Below, piece after piece: positions 11,750 to 21,499 of a DNA stretch of 64,000 nucleotides. The DNA comes from Dactylonectria macrodidyma (lineage: Eukaryota > Ascomycota > Sordariomycetes > Hypocreales > Nectriaceae). A model generated the notes under the pieces. That model did no database searches. It saw only the letters and a program-made list of their open reading frames with translations, and was not told the origin of the DNA. The DNA lies in contig JAGMUV010000018.1 in NCBI GenBank assembly GCA_020744425.1, positions 868,001 through 932,000 of the forward strand, written 5' to 3'. How positions within the stretch are numbered: the stretch's first letter is position 1; each line of letters starts with the position of its first letter. The translations under genes were made by a program, and so were the position numbers.

Positions 11750-12649
11750 TTAATCCTTCGAAGGTTAACCTTAGCTCTTTAAAGAGCAGAATCTTCTTCT
11801 TCTTAAAGACGCTTATCCAATTAGTAGGATTCTTCTTAAAGTATTCCTAGACTAGCTCAGAAGCGTTCTCTAATATATTAGCTTTATCTAACTAACTATT
11901 ATCTTTTACTAAGTACCCTTTCTATTATAAAAGAAATTATCGCTTTAATCATCCTTTATACTATTTATAGTATTATTAGATAATTCTTTCAATTTCCTAG
12001 TAGTCTATAACTTTAGATCTATTAATAGCTACTAGTAAAAGCAGTAGTTATAGCCTCTTAAATAGGTCCTCCCCTTACTCTAATTTCCATAATTAGAAGA
12101 TTAAGACAATTAAGTAAATGCGCTAGTAAAGTAAGAAGTTAAGTTTAAATGCCTATTCGTAGATTTTGCATATTATATAGTAAGGTCTAGCTCTAACTAA
12201 AGACCATTTCTTCTTCAGCTTCTCTAGTAGATAATATCCTTTATAAAGCCATAAGTAAACTATATCCCCTTTATCAATTTTGACCTATATATAGCGCTAA
12301 TCATACCTAATCTTCACTATTATAGCCACTATATTAATAAGGAGCTAGGCTTTATAATAGTAGATTTTTCAAAGTGTATTAGCAGCCTCTTCATCTATCT
12401 AAATACTAGAAATGCATATTAGGAAGATGAAATCGACCATCATCTTTAGTTTAAATCCATATACTAATTCATTCAGAGACTGCCCAATGCCTTAAGATAG
12501 GCTGTTATTAAGGTTAAATTAGATTACTAGGAGTATCGCTAGCTATAATATATTCAGGTTTTCTACTATATAAAATCGCACACTAGCTTCCACTATCTAG
12601 TTCTTTCTTTCCGCAGTTCTATTAGTCTATAAGTAATATACTATAGAAA
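11750..12649 (-). pseudogene. Gypsy integrase C-terminal part and pol tail
   Basis: This continues the integrase interrupted by the copia element at 12649/18305. Just below the junction the minus strand reads like the GQxERTNQT segment that follows the DDE core, then a VENPEY-like motif. Around 12,200-12,280 there is a GDIVYLWLYKGYYL segment, the typical GDLVYL.L..GY box near the C-terminus of fungal gypsy/chromovirus integrases. After that the frame fades. Stops and charge changes fit RIP. Confidence 0.7.
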
Positions 12650-13196
12650 TGTAAAGGCTATAGCAGTGGAAGGAGTGGAAGGAGTGGAAGGTTATTAGTG
12701 GAACTCGGCGATTGTGAGTCAAGGAATTGACCAATCAGAAAAGGGATTGAAGATTCAGAAAGAGCAGGAAAAGACGATTAGAAAGGTAGTCGGTTTGATG
12801 TGATTGGTTGAGAAATGCATGTATTGATGATGATAATCATTCTGGACTGGCTAGAGAAAAGCCCCAGCTTTATAGAGAGATTGCTGTCCAGTCACATGTC
12901 CAATCTAACAGGGGATTTGGACAATTTGTCATAGTAAAACCGGGTAAGACGTGTCCCGAGTTTTAGGACTGTTGGACGTATGTCTGATGCTTGAACTCTA
13001 ACCTTATTAAAGGTTCTTATTATAGATATCCTTTGTAGTTATAGTATAAGGAAGGTAGGCTTTCTGAGGCATAATATATACCATTATAAAGCTAAAAATC
13101 AGGAGATTTTGAATATGTTATTTATAGTCTTATCTGATAAGAGCTAAAGGAGATATTTCCTTATCAGTTATATATTTTATATATAAGGACTTTACA
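12650..13196 (-). repeat. Copia 3' LTR
   Basis: It is 547 bp, begins TGT and ends ACA, with a palindromic outer edge (TGTAAAG...CTTTACA). It appears identical to 17758-18304. A short purine-rich tandem repeat (GGAAGGAGT units) lies around 12667-12692. Confidence 0.97.
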
Positions 13197-13207
13197 GCCC
13201 CTCTTAA
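13197..13207 (-). promoter_or_regulatory. Copia polypurine tract
   Basis: On the minus strand the sequence TAAGAGGGGC directly precedes the 3' LTR. This is the expected place and composition for the plus-strand primer of reverse transcription. Confidence 0.75.
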
Positions 13208-13343
13208 ATATATTTCCTTATAATATATTTACCACTTAAGGACTTATGTATAAAAAACTCTCTTTTAAGAGAGAAAAAAAATTTCTTATATTTTTCCTTT
13301 ATTTAGGAATTTAAGAGAAAACCTTATATAGGGTTAAAAACTC

Positions 13344-16300
13344 TCAGTTATTTTTAGCAGCTTTATAGTTATATAGACTTAGAAATGCTCTTAGTCTTTT
13401 AAAGTCTGTAGGGTTTAGACCTTTAGTAAAGAAGTCTGCTATATTATCCTTACTTCTTATAAAATATAAGGTTATTTTCTCTTCTTTTATCTCATCTCTT
13501 ATAAAGTGATAAGATATATCTATATGCTTTGATCTTTTATAATAAGAAGAGTTTTCAGCTAGTTGTTTAGCTGCCTCATTATCTGTTAAAATAGGAGGTA
13601 TAGATCTATTATAAGAAAGAGATAAATTCTCATTTATGTATTTATAGAGACTATTAAGAGATAGACTCTCTTTAGCTGTTTCTTTTAAAGCCATATATTC
13701 AGCTTCACAAGTGCTTAAAGCAACACTTTTCTGCTTAGTTGTATTCCAACTTATGAGGTTATTATATAAGAAGAAGCTATATCCACTTATAGACTTTCTA
13801 TCAGTTATATCAGAGGCCCAATCAGCGTCTGAATAGCCTCTTATTATATTATGTAATGAGTTAGGTTGTATATTGCAGTTATAGTATAAACCCAAGTCTT
13901 TATAGTTATTTAAATACTTCCAGATTAAGTCTAGAGCTTTAAAGTGAGAGTTATCAGGTTTAGACATAAACCTTGAGACATTATTAACAGCATAAGCTAT
14001 ATCAGGTCTAGTCTTTATAGAGGGATATAAGAGAGAACCAACTTCTCTTTGATATTGTAATATATCTTTATTAGAAGGAGTTATAGTTGCTTTTTGCAGC
14101 TTGTTTCCAGCTATAGAAGGAACTTCAGAGGTTCCTATGTCTTGTTTATTATATTCTATTATTTTAGAATTTATATATTTTATTTGGTTTATATATAGGC
14201 CTTTATTCTCTCGGTCTATAGTTATATTCATTCCTAAGAATTCTTTTATCTCTCCTAAAGACTGCATTTTAATATCTTCAGATAAGAGATTTATAACTTT
14301 ATATATATCAGCTTCATTTGGACCAATGAAAATCTGATCGTCCACGTGGCATATTATAGCTATTTTATAAAGGTTATTTATAAATACCCCTTCATCATAA
14401 GGCATAGGTTTAAAGCCTAGCTTATTTAAATGCATAGAGAGAAAGTTATACCAAAGTCTAGGACTTTGTTTTAAACCATATAGAGCTTTATTTAGTTTCA
14501 AAACTAAGTCTCTTTTATTTTCTTTATATTCTTTATATAACTCTTTAGTTATAGTAGTTCTTAAAGACTCTAGGATATAGTCTTTAAATCCTAGAGGAGG
14601 TATAGTATATATATCCTCATCTATTTCAGAGTGAACAAAGGCGTTTTTAACGTCATATTGTATTATTTTATAGTTATTTGCAACTGCTATTATTAATAAT
14701 AGCTTTATAGTCTCAGGTCTTGTAGTAGTTGCAAAAGTCTCTGTATAGTCAAGGCCATGTATTTGGTTATAACCTTGAACTACCCATCTAGACTTATATT
14801 TTATAATAGAGTTATCAGAGTTTGTTTTTATCTTATAAACCCAGCGGCCTTTTATAAGGGTTCTATTATTAGGAAGGTCTGTTATAGACCAAACCTTCTG
14901 AGCTAGTAATTCTTTTACTTCTATCTTCATAGAAGGTATCCACTTATCTTTATCTATACCTTCTATAGCCTTATTATAGTTAGAAGGTTCTATATAACTT
15001 TCAGTTATATTATATATAGAAGGGAATTCCTGAAAGTCTTTATAATATTCTATAGGTTTCTTAGGAATATTAACAACTAACTTAGTTGTTATATCAAGCT
15101 CAGACTCTGTTAAAGAGTTATCTATATTATTCTCTGTTATAGAGTTATTATTTACTTCTTCTTTATTTATAGTGGAATGATTATTAAAGAAGGTATTTTC
15201 ATGGATGATAACATCTCTAGAAATTATTATCTTGCGTTTTTTATAGTCCCAGATTTTATAGCTATTATCTGAGTAGCCTATTATAACGCCTTTATAAGCT
15301 TTAGTATCTAGTTTATTACTAGGAAGCTTATTTTTATAGTATATAATAGATCCAAAAGTTTTTATAGAATCTATTTCTTCTAAAGTAAGAAGTTTATTAT
15401 CCTTAAGTTCTAAAGGACATAAGAACCCTATAGAAGAATGAGGAGTTCTGTTATATATATATTCTATAGCTTCTAAAGCTTCAGACCAAAGAAACTTAGG
15501 TATATTAGAAGTGAAAATTATCACTCTTATATTATTCAGAATAGTCCTATTTATTCTTTCAGCAGAACCATTAGGTTCTTTAGTATAAGGAGGAGAAAAG
15601 TTATAATATATTCCCTTCTTTTTACAGTAAGGGGCTAGGCTATGCCTATATTCCTTAGCATTATCAGAAAAAACTTCTTTTATAGTTATCTTTTCCTTAT
15701 TATTTTCAACTTCAGCTTTGAATTCTTTGAATTTCTCTAAAGCTTCACTTTTATTTCTTATAGCATAGGTTTTAAGAAACTTAGTGCCTTTATCAAGGAA
15801 AGTTATAATATATCTATGTTTATAATATGATATAGGTGTTATAGGACCACATATATCTGTAACTACCTTATCTAGGAAGTTATATTGAGTCTTATTTATA
15901 ACTCTTTTTATCTTATTAGTTGCCTTAGCTCTTATACAGTTTTCACACTGAATTATTTGAGTTATTTGGTCTTGAGGTATTTGGAACTGAATATTATCTT
16001 CAGGGTATTTTCCTTTATATAGCCTTAGAAGATATCTTCTTAAAGTCTTAAGGTTTAAATGGGCTAACCTTAGATGCCATTTATATATATCTATAACTAT
16101 AGTCTTAGCTATAGTTTTATTTTCTCTAGTTAAAGAGATATTATTTAAAGGAAGAGTAGTATAATATATTTCCTTATTAGTTATTATCTTTAAAGAAAAG
16201 ATATATAAACCATTTTTTTTAAGACCTTTAGCTATTAGCTCAGTCTTTTTAAAGAGATATACATTATTATAGTTAATAAATGTAGATATATCCTTTTGAA

Positions 16301-17585
16301 AGGATGAATGACTTATTAAGTTGACTCCTAATTCAGGAATATAGTAACAGTTTCTTAATATATAGGTTTTATTATTATTTGAAAAGTGGAATTTTATATC
16401 ACCACAGCCTTTAACAACTAGTGAAGATGCTTGGCCCCAAGAAACAGTTTTATTTATAGTATAATAGCTTATAAATAAGCTTCGATTACATACAATATGC
16501 TTAGTAGCACCTGTATCATATATAAAGTCAATTATATCTCTTATAAGTTGAAGAGAGGGATTTACCTTCTTATATCTTCTTGAAATTTCAAGAATTCGAG
16601 GTATCTCTCTTATTATTGGTCCTAAAGATAGGTTATTATAGTTATGTTTATAGTTATTATTAGGGTTATTTACCCAATCAACCTTATCTAAAGCTTGAGC
16701 AATAGTAGGAGGGATTTCAAGATCCATTAGGTCTTCAGACTCAGAATCAGATTCTGAGACTTCTGCAACTTTAGAAATAGCCTTCTTATTGGCTAGAGAG
16801 ACTAGGAGTTGTTCCTGTTTCTCTTCTCTTTCTTCTCTCTTCTTATTAGGTAAGGTAACCCTTTTAGAAGTAGACTTAGAGATTCTGAAGTTGGTAAAGC
16901 CTTTAGGGGCTTTATTAGGATGTAGAAAGTAACAATCCTTATCTGTATGCCCAGAGAGCTTACAGTGAGAGCATTTTAAGGCTCTCTTATTCTTCTTCCA
17001 AGGTTTCTTAGACTTAGTAAAGCTAATTACCTCTTTAGAAGTCTCAAGTCTTCTAGACTCATCCAATAAGGAAGAGGAAAGAGATTCAAGATTATATGCC
17101 TTAGAATTGCTTCTTAAGGCTTGGATGATAGAGGTAGTGTAGTTACTATACTCTTCTCCAAGGTTATGAAGTAGAAAGGCAATAACAAAAGGCTCTGGAA
17201 GAGAGATTTCTCTAGCAGCCAACTCATCAGTAAGCTCTTTCAACTTATTGAGATATCCTTCCATTGGAAGACTCAAATAGCTTCCTTCTAATAACTCTCT
17301 TAGTATGAGAAAGTCACTAGTAAAACCAGAAGAGTTATAGAGGTTCTTTAAGGAATCCCAGGCTTGTTTAGCAGAGGTTACCTGCTTAACTTGCAAGAGA
17401 GGTCCATCCTCCAATAGGAGTCGAATTTCTGCTAGTGCATCTGCACTTTTAGCATAGTCTTCTTCAACTATTCCTTTAACTAGCTTTTGCTTAGTTAAGT
17501 ATGCCTCTGTTCTAAGAGACCAAACAATGTAGTTTTCACTACCTTTTAGTTTAGGTATAGAAAAGGATTTTTCCCCAGACCCCAT
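13344..17585 (-). CDS. Copia gag-pol polyprotein, 1413 aa, intact
   Basis: A single open frame encodes, in order: a copia-type Gag (UBN2-like, about 1-200); a CX2CX4HX4C zinc knuckle (Cys205, Cys208, His213, Cys218); an aspartic protease with DTGA at 357-360; a pre-integrase HHCC zinc region (HLRLAH ~504-509, CENC ~547-550); an integrase core with Asp577, Asp641 and Glu676 (DD35E spacing); a copia reverse transcriptase (RVT_2) with HVDD at 1080-1083 in place of the commoner YVDD; and RNase H with Asp1252, Glu1293 and Asp1334. Integrase before reverse transcriptase is the Ty1/copia order. The ATG follows a leader of about 170 bases after the 5' LTR. No frameshift separates gag from pol. All catalytic residues are present, so the element looks autonomous and possibly active. 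Confidence 0.97.
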   Translation of the reverse strand: MGSGEKSFSIPKLKGSENYIVWSLRTEAYLTKQKLVKGIVEEDYAKSADALAEIRLLLEDGPLLQVKQVTSAKQAWDSLKNLYNSSGFTSDFLILRELLEGSYLSLPMEGYLNKLKELTDELAAREISLPEPFVIAFLLHNLGEEYSNYTTSIIQALRSNSKAYNLESLSSSLLDESRRLETSKEVISFTKSKKPWKKNKRALKCSHCKLSGHTDKDCYFLHPNKAPKGFTNFRISKSTSKRVTLPNKKREEREEKQEQLLVSLANKKAISKVAEVSESDSESEDLMDLEIPPTIAQALDKVDWVNNPNNNYKHNYNNLSLGPIIREIPRILEISRRYKKVNPSLQLIRDIIDFIYDTGATKHIVCNRSLFISYYTINKTVSWGQASSLVVKGCGDIKFHFSNNNKTYILRNCYYIPELGVNLISHSSFQKDISTFINYNNVYLFKKTELIAKGLKKNGLYIFSLKIITNKEIYYTTLPLNNISLTRENKTIAKTIVIDIYKWHLRLAHLNLKTLRRYLLRLYKGKYPEDNIQFQIPQDQITQIIQCENCIRAKATNKIKRVINKTQYNFLDKVVTDICGPITPISYYKHRYIITFLDKGTKFLKTYAIRNKSEALEKFKEFKAEVENNKEKITIKEVFSDNAKEYRHSLAPYCKKKGIYYNFSPPYTKEPNGSAERINRTILNNIRVIIFTSNIPKFLWSEALEAIEYIYNRTPHSSIGFLCPLELKDNKLLTLEEIDSIKTFGSIIYYKNKLPSNKLDTKAYKGVIIGYSDNSYKIWDYKKRKIIISRDVIIHENTFFNNHSTINKEEVNNNSITENNIDNSLTESELDITTKLVVNIPKKPIEYYKDFQEFPSIYNITESYIEPSNYNKAIEGIDKDKWIPSMKIEVKELLAQKVWSITDLPNNRTLIKGRWVYKIKTNSDNSIIKYKSRWVVQGYNQIHGLDYTETFATTTRPETIKLLLIIAVANNYKIIQYDVKNAFVHSEIDEDIYTIPPLGFKDYILESLRTTITKELYKEYKENKRDLVLKLNKALYGLKQSPRLWYNFLSMHLNKLGFKPMPYDEGVFINNLYKIAIICHVDDQIFIGPNEADIYKVINLLSEDIKMQSLGEIKEFLGMNITIDRENKGLYINQIKYINSKIIEYNKQDIGTSEVPSIAGNKLQKATITPSNKDILQYQREVGSLLYPSIKTRPDIAYAVNNVSRFMSKPDNSHFKALDLIWKYLNNYKDLGLYYNCNIQPNSLHNIIRGYSDADWASDITDRKSISGYSFFLYNNLISWNTTKQKSVALSTCEAEYMALKETAKESLSLNSLYKYINENLSLSYNRSIPPILTDNEAAKQLAENSSYYKRSKHIDISYHFIRDEIKEEKITLYFIRSKDNIADFFTKGLNPTDFKRLRAFLSLYNYKAAKNN

Positions 17586-17745
17586 TATAAAGTCAGAAAC
17601 TCATAGAGTCTTTAAGAGAAAGAAGTTCTTAAAGTCTAAAAGACTTAGAAGAGCTTTATAGACTTAGAAAAGTCAGAACCTATAAAATAGGTTATTTCTG
17701 ATAGTCAGAATGACCAATCAGAAGATATACCCAGGTGCGAAACCC

Positions 17746-17757
17746 GGGCTCATAACC
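17746..17757 (-). promoter_or_regulatory. Copia primer-binding site (half-tRNA initiator-Met type)
   Basis: The 12 bases immediately inside the 5' LTR read GGGCTCATAACC on the plus strand, which is the strand of the tRNA primer. This is the anticodon arm of a tRNA-Met (CAU anticodon), not a tRNA 3' end with CCA. Copia of Drosophila and Ty5 of yeast are known to prime with an initiator-Met tRNA fragment cut in the anticodon loop, and this element appears to do the same. The match to the host tRNA is from general knowledge of eukaryotic tRNA-Met. Confidence 0.7.
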
Positions 17758-18304
17758 TGTAAAGGCTATAGCAGTGGAAGGAGTGGAAGGAGTGGAAGGT
17801 TATTAGTGGAACTCGGCGATTGTGAGTCAAGGAATTGACCAATCAGAAAAGGGATTGAAGATTCAGAAAGAGCAGGAAAAGACGATTAGAAAGGTAGTCG
17901 GTTTGATGTGATTGGTTGAGAAATGCATGTATTGATGATGATAATCATTCTGGACTGGCTAGAGAAAAGCCCCAGCTTTATAGAGAGATTGCTGTCCAGT
18001 CACATGTCCAATCTAACAGGGGATTTGGACAATTTGTCATAGTAAAACCGGGTAAGACGTGTCCCGAGTTTTAGGACTGTTGGACGTATGTCTGATGCTT
18101 GAACTCTAACCTTATTAAAGGTTCTTATTATAGATATCCTTTGTAGTTATAGTATAAGGAAGGTAGGCTTTCTGAGGCATAATATATACCATTATAAAGC
18201 TAAAAATCAGGAGATTTTGAATATGTTATTTATAGTCTTATCTGATAAGAGCTAAAGGAGATATTTCCTTATCAGTTATATATTTTATATATAAGGACTT
18301 TACA
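17758..18304 (-). repeat. Copia 5' LTR
   Basis: It is 547 bp and identical by eye to 12650-13196. Transcription runs leftward from it through the polyprotein. Confidence 0.97.
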
Positions 18305-18640
18305 AGAAATAAGATATTTAATCTTAAGAAGGGCAAGAATAGACTTCCATATATTAGATATAAACTTCAGGTCTTTATTATTAAGGATACGCACTAGAAT
18401 TCCCCAGTCACTATAAAGCAGCATTCTTACTAGTACTACTACCCAGTCTTCTATTAAATAGAACGAATATCTTACTAATAGTAACGTCTTTTTACTAAAG
18501 ATGTAATTAACTAAGCAAAATTAGTCTAATTTGCTAAAACCTAGGACTATCTATATTATCCCTTTAAAAGTTACTTCTAGTAGATCAGTAATAAAGTCTA
18601 AGGAGATTATATAAAAAGGATATAATTCAGCCTATACTAA
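18305..18640 (-). pseudogene. Gypsy integrase core, N-terminal half (decayed)
   Basis: The minus strand reads like the fungal gypsy integrase core: an ISLDFITDL box (first Asp) around 18,600-18,570, and near 18,380-18,410 an SDWGI...ILNNKDLKF segment that corresponds to the usual ISDRDxKF box with Asp changed to Asn. Decay is by transitions. The copia element is inserted just downstream, cutting the domain in two. Confidence 0.8.
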
Positions 18641-19349
18641 CTATAGTTCTTCTAGAACTAGCCTTTAATCAGTTAAGTTCTCTCTATAGGTTAAGCAGAA
18701 TATAATATATTTATATACAGTTAATACTATATAGTAAATATATAAGTAGTTAAGATTAGCTATTATATAGTAAAATCCCATATATTCATAGTTATTATAA
18801 GCAGCTTTAAGAATAGTACTAACTACTAATCATAGGATATAAAGACATTAAACGCTAAATACATTAATATAGTAAAAGAAATCGCCCTACCTAAAGGTAA
18901 AAGGTTTAATCAGGATATTTAGCATTCTTCTGTACTTTTCTTATTATAAACGCAATTTATAGAGATAGTTATAAATTTATATAAAACGGGTATCTTTAGT
19001 ATACTTTTAGAAGATACTCTTCTTCATCTCTTATAATATCTTAATACTAATAGCTTTAGCCTTTACTAAGTAGGCTTTAGTATTAAGCTTATTAAAGTCA
19101 CTCCTAGCAGTATTATAATAGTATAACTTTTATACTAATAAGTATAATAGCATATTAAGCACTACATTTAGCACGCCTAAAATATAAAAGATCCAGAAGT
19201 TAAAAGCAGAGAAGTAATTAGTGATTTTTACTAGCTTAAGGTTCGCTTTATTAAAGTCCATTATATTTAAAGAGATATGCATTATAATGCTTTCAGTTAC
19301 TATATAGTCAGTAATAATATTAACTATACTATAATTCAATTAGACTATC

Positions 19350-19790
19350 TTTTAGAGTTTTCTAACTACTTATATTATTATAGCCACTTTTACTTTAGTT
19401 AAGCTATATTTCTACTCTACTTTTAATATTAGTCTTAATATAAAAAGGATTAGCTTTAGCTCTATTAATATAATATATTACTTTAAGATACTCTTACTAT
19501 CCTATTCTTTATAGATTTAAAATATAAAAAGGCCAAAGCCCTCCTTATAAGCATCGACTTTAAAGAATAATAGCTTTTTAGAGTTATAATAATAAAGGAA
19601 GTACTAGTTAGTAAAGAACTTTTATAAGTCATTAAAAGCCTCTCTTTCCTTAATTATTAGCTCAAAGGTCTTTTGCTTAGCTCACTATTTATAGACATTT
19701 TTTAACAGTCCTTTAAGTATTTCCTACTCTTCGCATACCTCTTTTAATAGCTATGTTTTTCTTTTTTAAAATTTCCAGATTCTCACTTTA
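19350..19790 (-). pseudogene. Gypsy RNase H domain (decayed)
   Basis: An EAFNDL-like stretch near 19,620-19,650 is followed by LLFFKVDAYKEGFG. This corresponds to the retroviral-type RNase H start (hydrophobic-x-TDAS-xx-GhG) with its first catalytic Asp. It then decays into stops. It lies directly after the reverse transcriptase, as in Ty3/gypsy pol. Confidence 0.65.
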
Positions 19791-19849
19791 TATTATAAGA
19801 TGCCTTTCTTAATAAAACCAGCTATACTAATATATATTTTAAAGGTAGC

Positions 19850-20700
19850 TAAATTTATAAGCATAACCATTTTTATAAAAGCATCTAACCTATTAGAAGT
19901 TTTAAACATTCCTTTACTATTTATAATAAAGCTAAAGAGATAGATAGTAAGAAATGCAAAGAATGACTTAGTTATAGTAATATATATTCAGTTTTCTATA
20001 ATAATTTAAAAGCCTACTTCTAAGTATTCAAAGTATTCTTCTTATATATTAGAAAAGATTATAATATTATTAATATAGATACAGATATAGGCACTATAAG
20101 GCCTAAAGATCCTATCCATAAATCTTTAGGCATAAGTAAGAGCATTCTTAAATCCTATTAAAACTACATTAAAAACCTCCAATCTACAGTTAGAAATAAC
20201 GACTATATAGTTATAATACGCAGTAAGTACTAGTAATTAGAAGAAAAACCCTATACTATTAAAAACCAAGTACTATCCCTTTCTTCTTATTACTTCTATA
20301 ATATTATCTTAATTAAGAAGGGAATAGCAATCTAGGATTACTAGTTAATTAAGCGGTCTAAAGTTAATAATAACTCTGCCTTTCTTCTTACCATTTATAA
20401 TCCTCTAGACAATAAATGCAGAGCAGGCGATTATAACCAGTTAGTCTATAAAACCCATCTTTCCTTATATATAGAGTTTCTTATAGGTTTTATTAAATAA
20501 AGCGCGATCTTTGACTCTAAAGGAGTACTTCCTAGGGTTTTACTTCTAGTTTTACTATCTATTAATAAAGTCTACTTATATCTTCATTTCTTCTAGTATT
20601 AGAATAATACTTCTATCTCTATAGATATTATATTTATCTATTAAGAAGATGACTTTAGCTACTATTTCCTTATTAATATTAATAATATTAACTATAAATT
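19850..20700 (-). pseudogene. Gypsy reverse transcriptase (decayed)
   Basis: The minus strand shows a VIINFRPLN box (around 20,340-20,375, the VxDYRxLN motif). Further on there is a GFKNA segment with RFMDR near 20,110-20,160 (the fingers/palm of the gypsy reverse transcriptase). The catalytic box YINNIIIFS around 20,060-20,085 has both Asp of the YIDD core replaced by Asn. D-to-N at both catalytic residues is a typical RIP outcome and means no activity. Confidence 0.85.
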
Positions 20701-21112
20701 AGTTCTTAATAGTTAGTATGTCCTCTAGTATAGAGATTCTATAGCTAAGTATACTAATATTAATCTTTTAAGCATTAAGAAGGATGTCTTATTTAATTTC
20801 AATGCTTGCCTTTTTAGCTTTTATAATAAGTATATTAATTAAGTCAAATTCCTTACTATATAGATACTTAAGACTGCCTATCCTACTAATAAAGTAGGCT
20901 TCCTTATTATTATTATAATTAGAAATACAACTGAGTTTTTAGTATTTATAAATAACCATTCTTCTACTACTATTATTAAATACTTAAATAAGCAGTAGGG
21001 TATTCCTATTAACTATAGCGTTAAATATAGCTAGATATACTAATTTAAAGTAAAAAGCTTCTAGTTCTATTCCTTTTATTACATCCTTAGTAAGCAGTTT
21101 TGCCTAGTTAGC

Positions 21113-21424
21113 TTAAATAAAAGCGACCTGCCTAAGTTCAATAATAACCATTCTTATACTCATAACCTTTCTACTAACGATCTCTTTCTTCCTTTTAAAA
21201 ATCTTACCCTTAGTTTTCATACTATAAGCTAATCTAAAGATAATGCTTTTACTAACGAAATCGATCTTTACGCCATATTCATATAGTAGGTTAGTTCTAA
21301 TAAGCATTTTTAGACCCAGTCTTTTTATAACTTTAGCTTTAACCGTAAAGTATATAAAAACGTCTTTTCTTTTAACAGTTCCTAGTATATAAAAGTCAAA
21401 AGTAGCTTTTATATCTACTTCCAC
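21113..21424 (-). pseudogene. Gypsy protease region, 103-codon open remnant
   Basis: The longest unbroken frame left in the gypsy element. It ends a retropepsin-like domain: the segment GLKMLIRTNLLYEYGVKIDF matches the conserved LLIGxDxL...hxID region near the end of fungal gypsy proteases, with G-to-R and D-to-N substitutions. It lies upstream of the reverse transcriptase, as expected. Confidence 0.6.
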
Positions 21425-21499
21425 ACTAGCTCTAATACTATTAACCTTTTTCAGCAGTTAGTATATCCATATTACTTTATTTTTATGCATTTTCAGCCA

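Larger units (their letters stand above)
12650..18304 (-). mobile_element. Intact Ty1/copia LTR retrotransposon
   Basis: The element is 5655 bp with 547-bp LTRs at both ends that I cannot tell apart base by base. A 5-bp target duplication AGAAA flanks it (12645-12649 and 18305-18309). It has a primer-binding site next to the 5' LTR, a polypurine tract next to the 3' LTR, and one uninterrupted polyprotein. It is inserted in the integrase of the gypsy element, in the same orientation. There is no RIP damage despite heavy decay on both sides. It must therefore be young, or have arrived after RIP ceased to act here. Confidence 0.97.
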
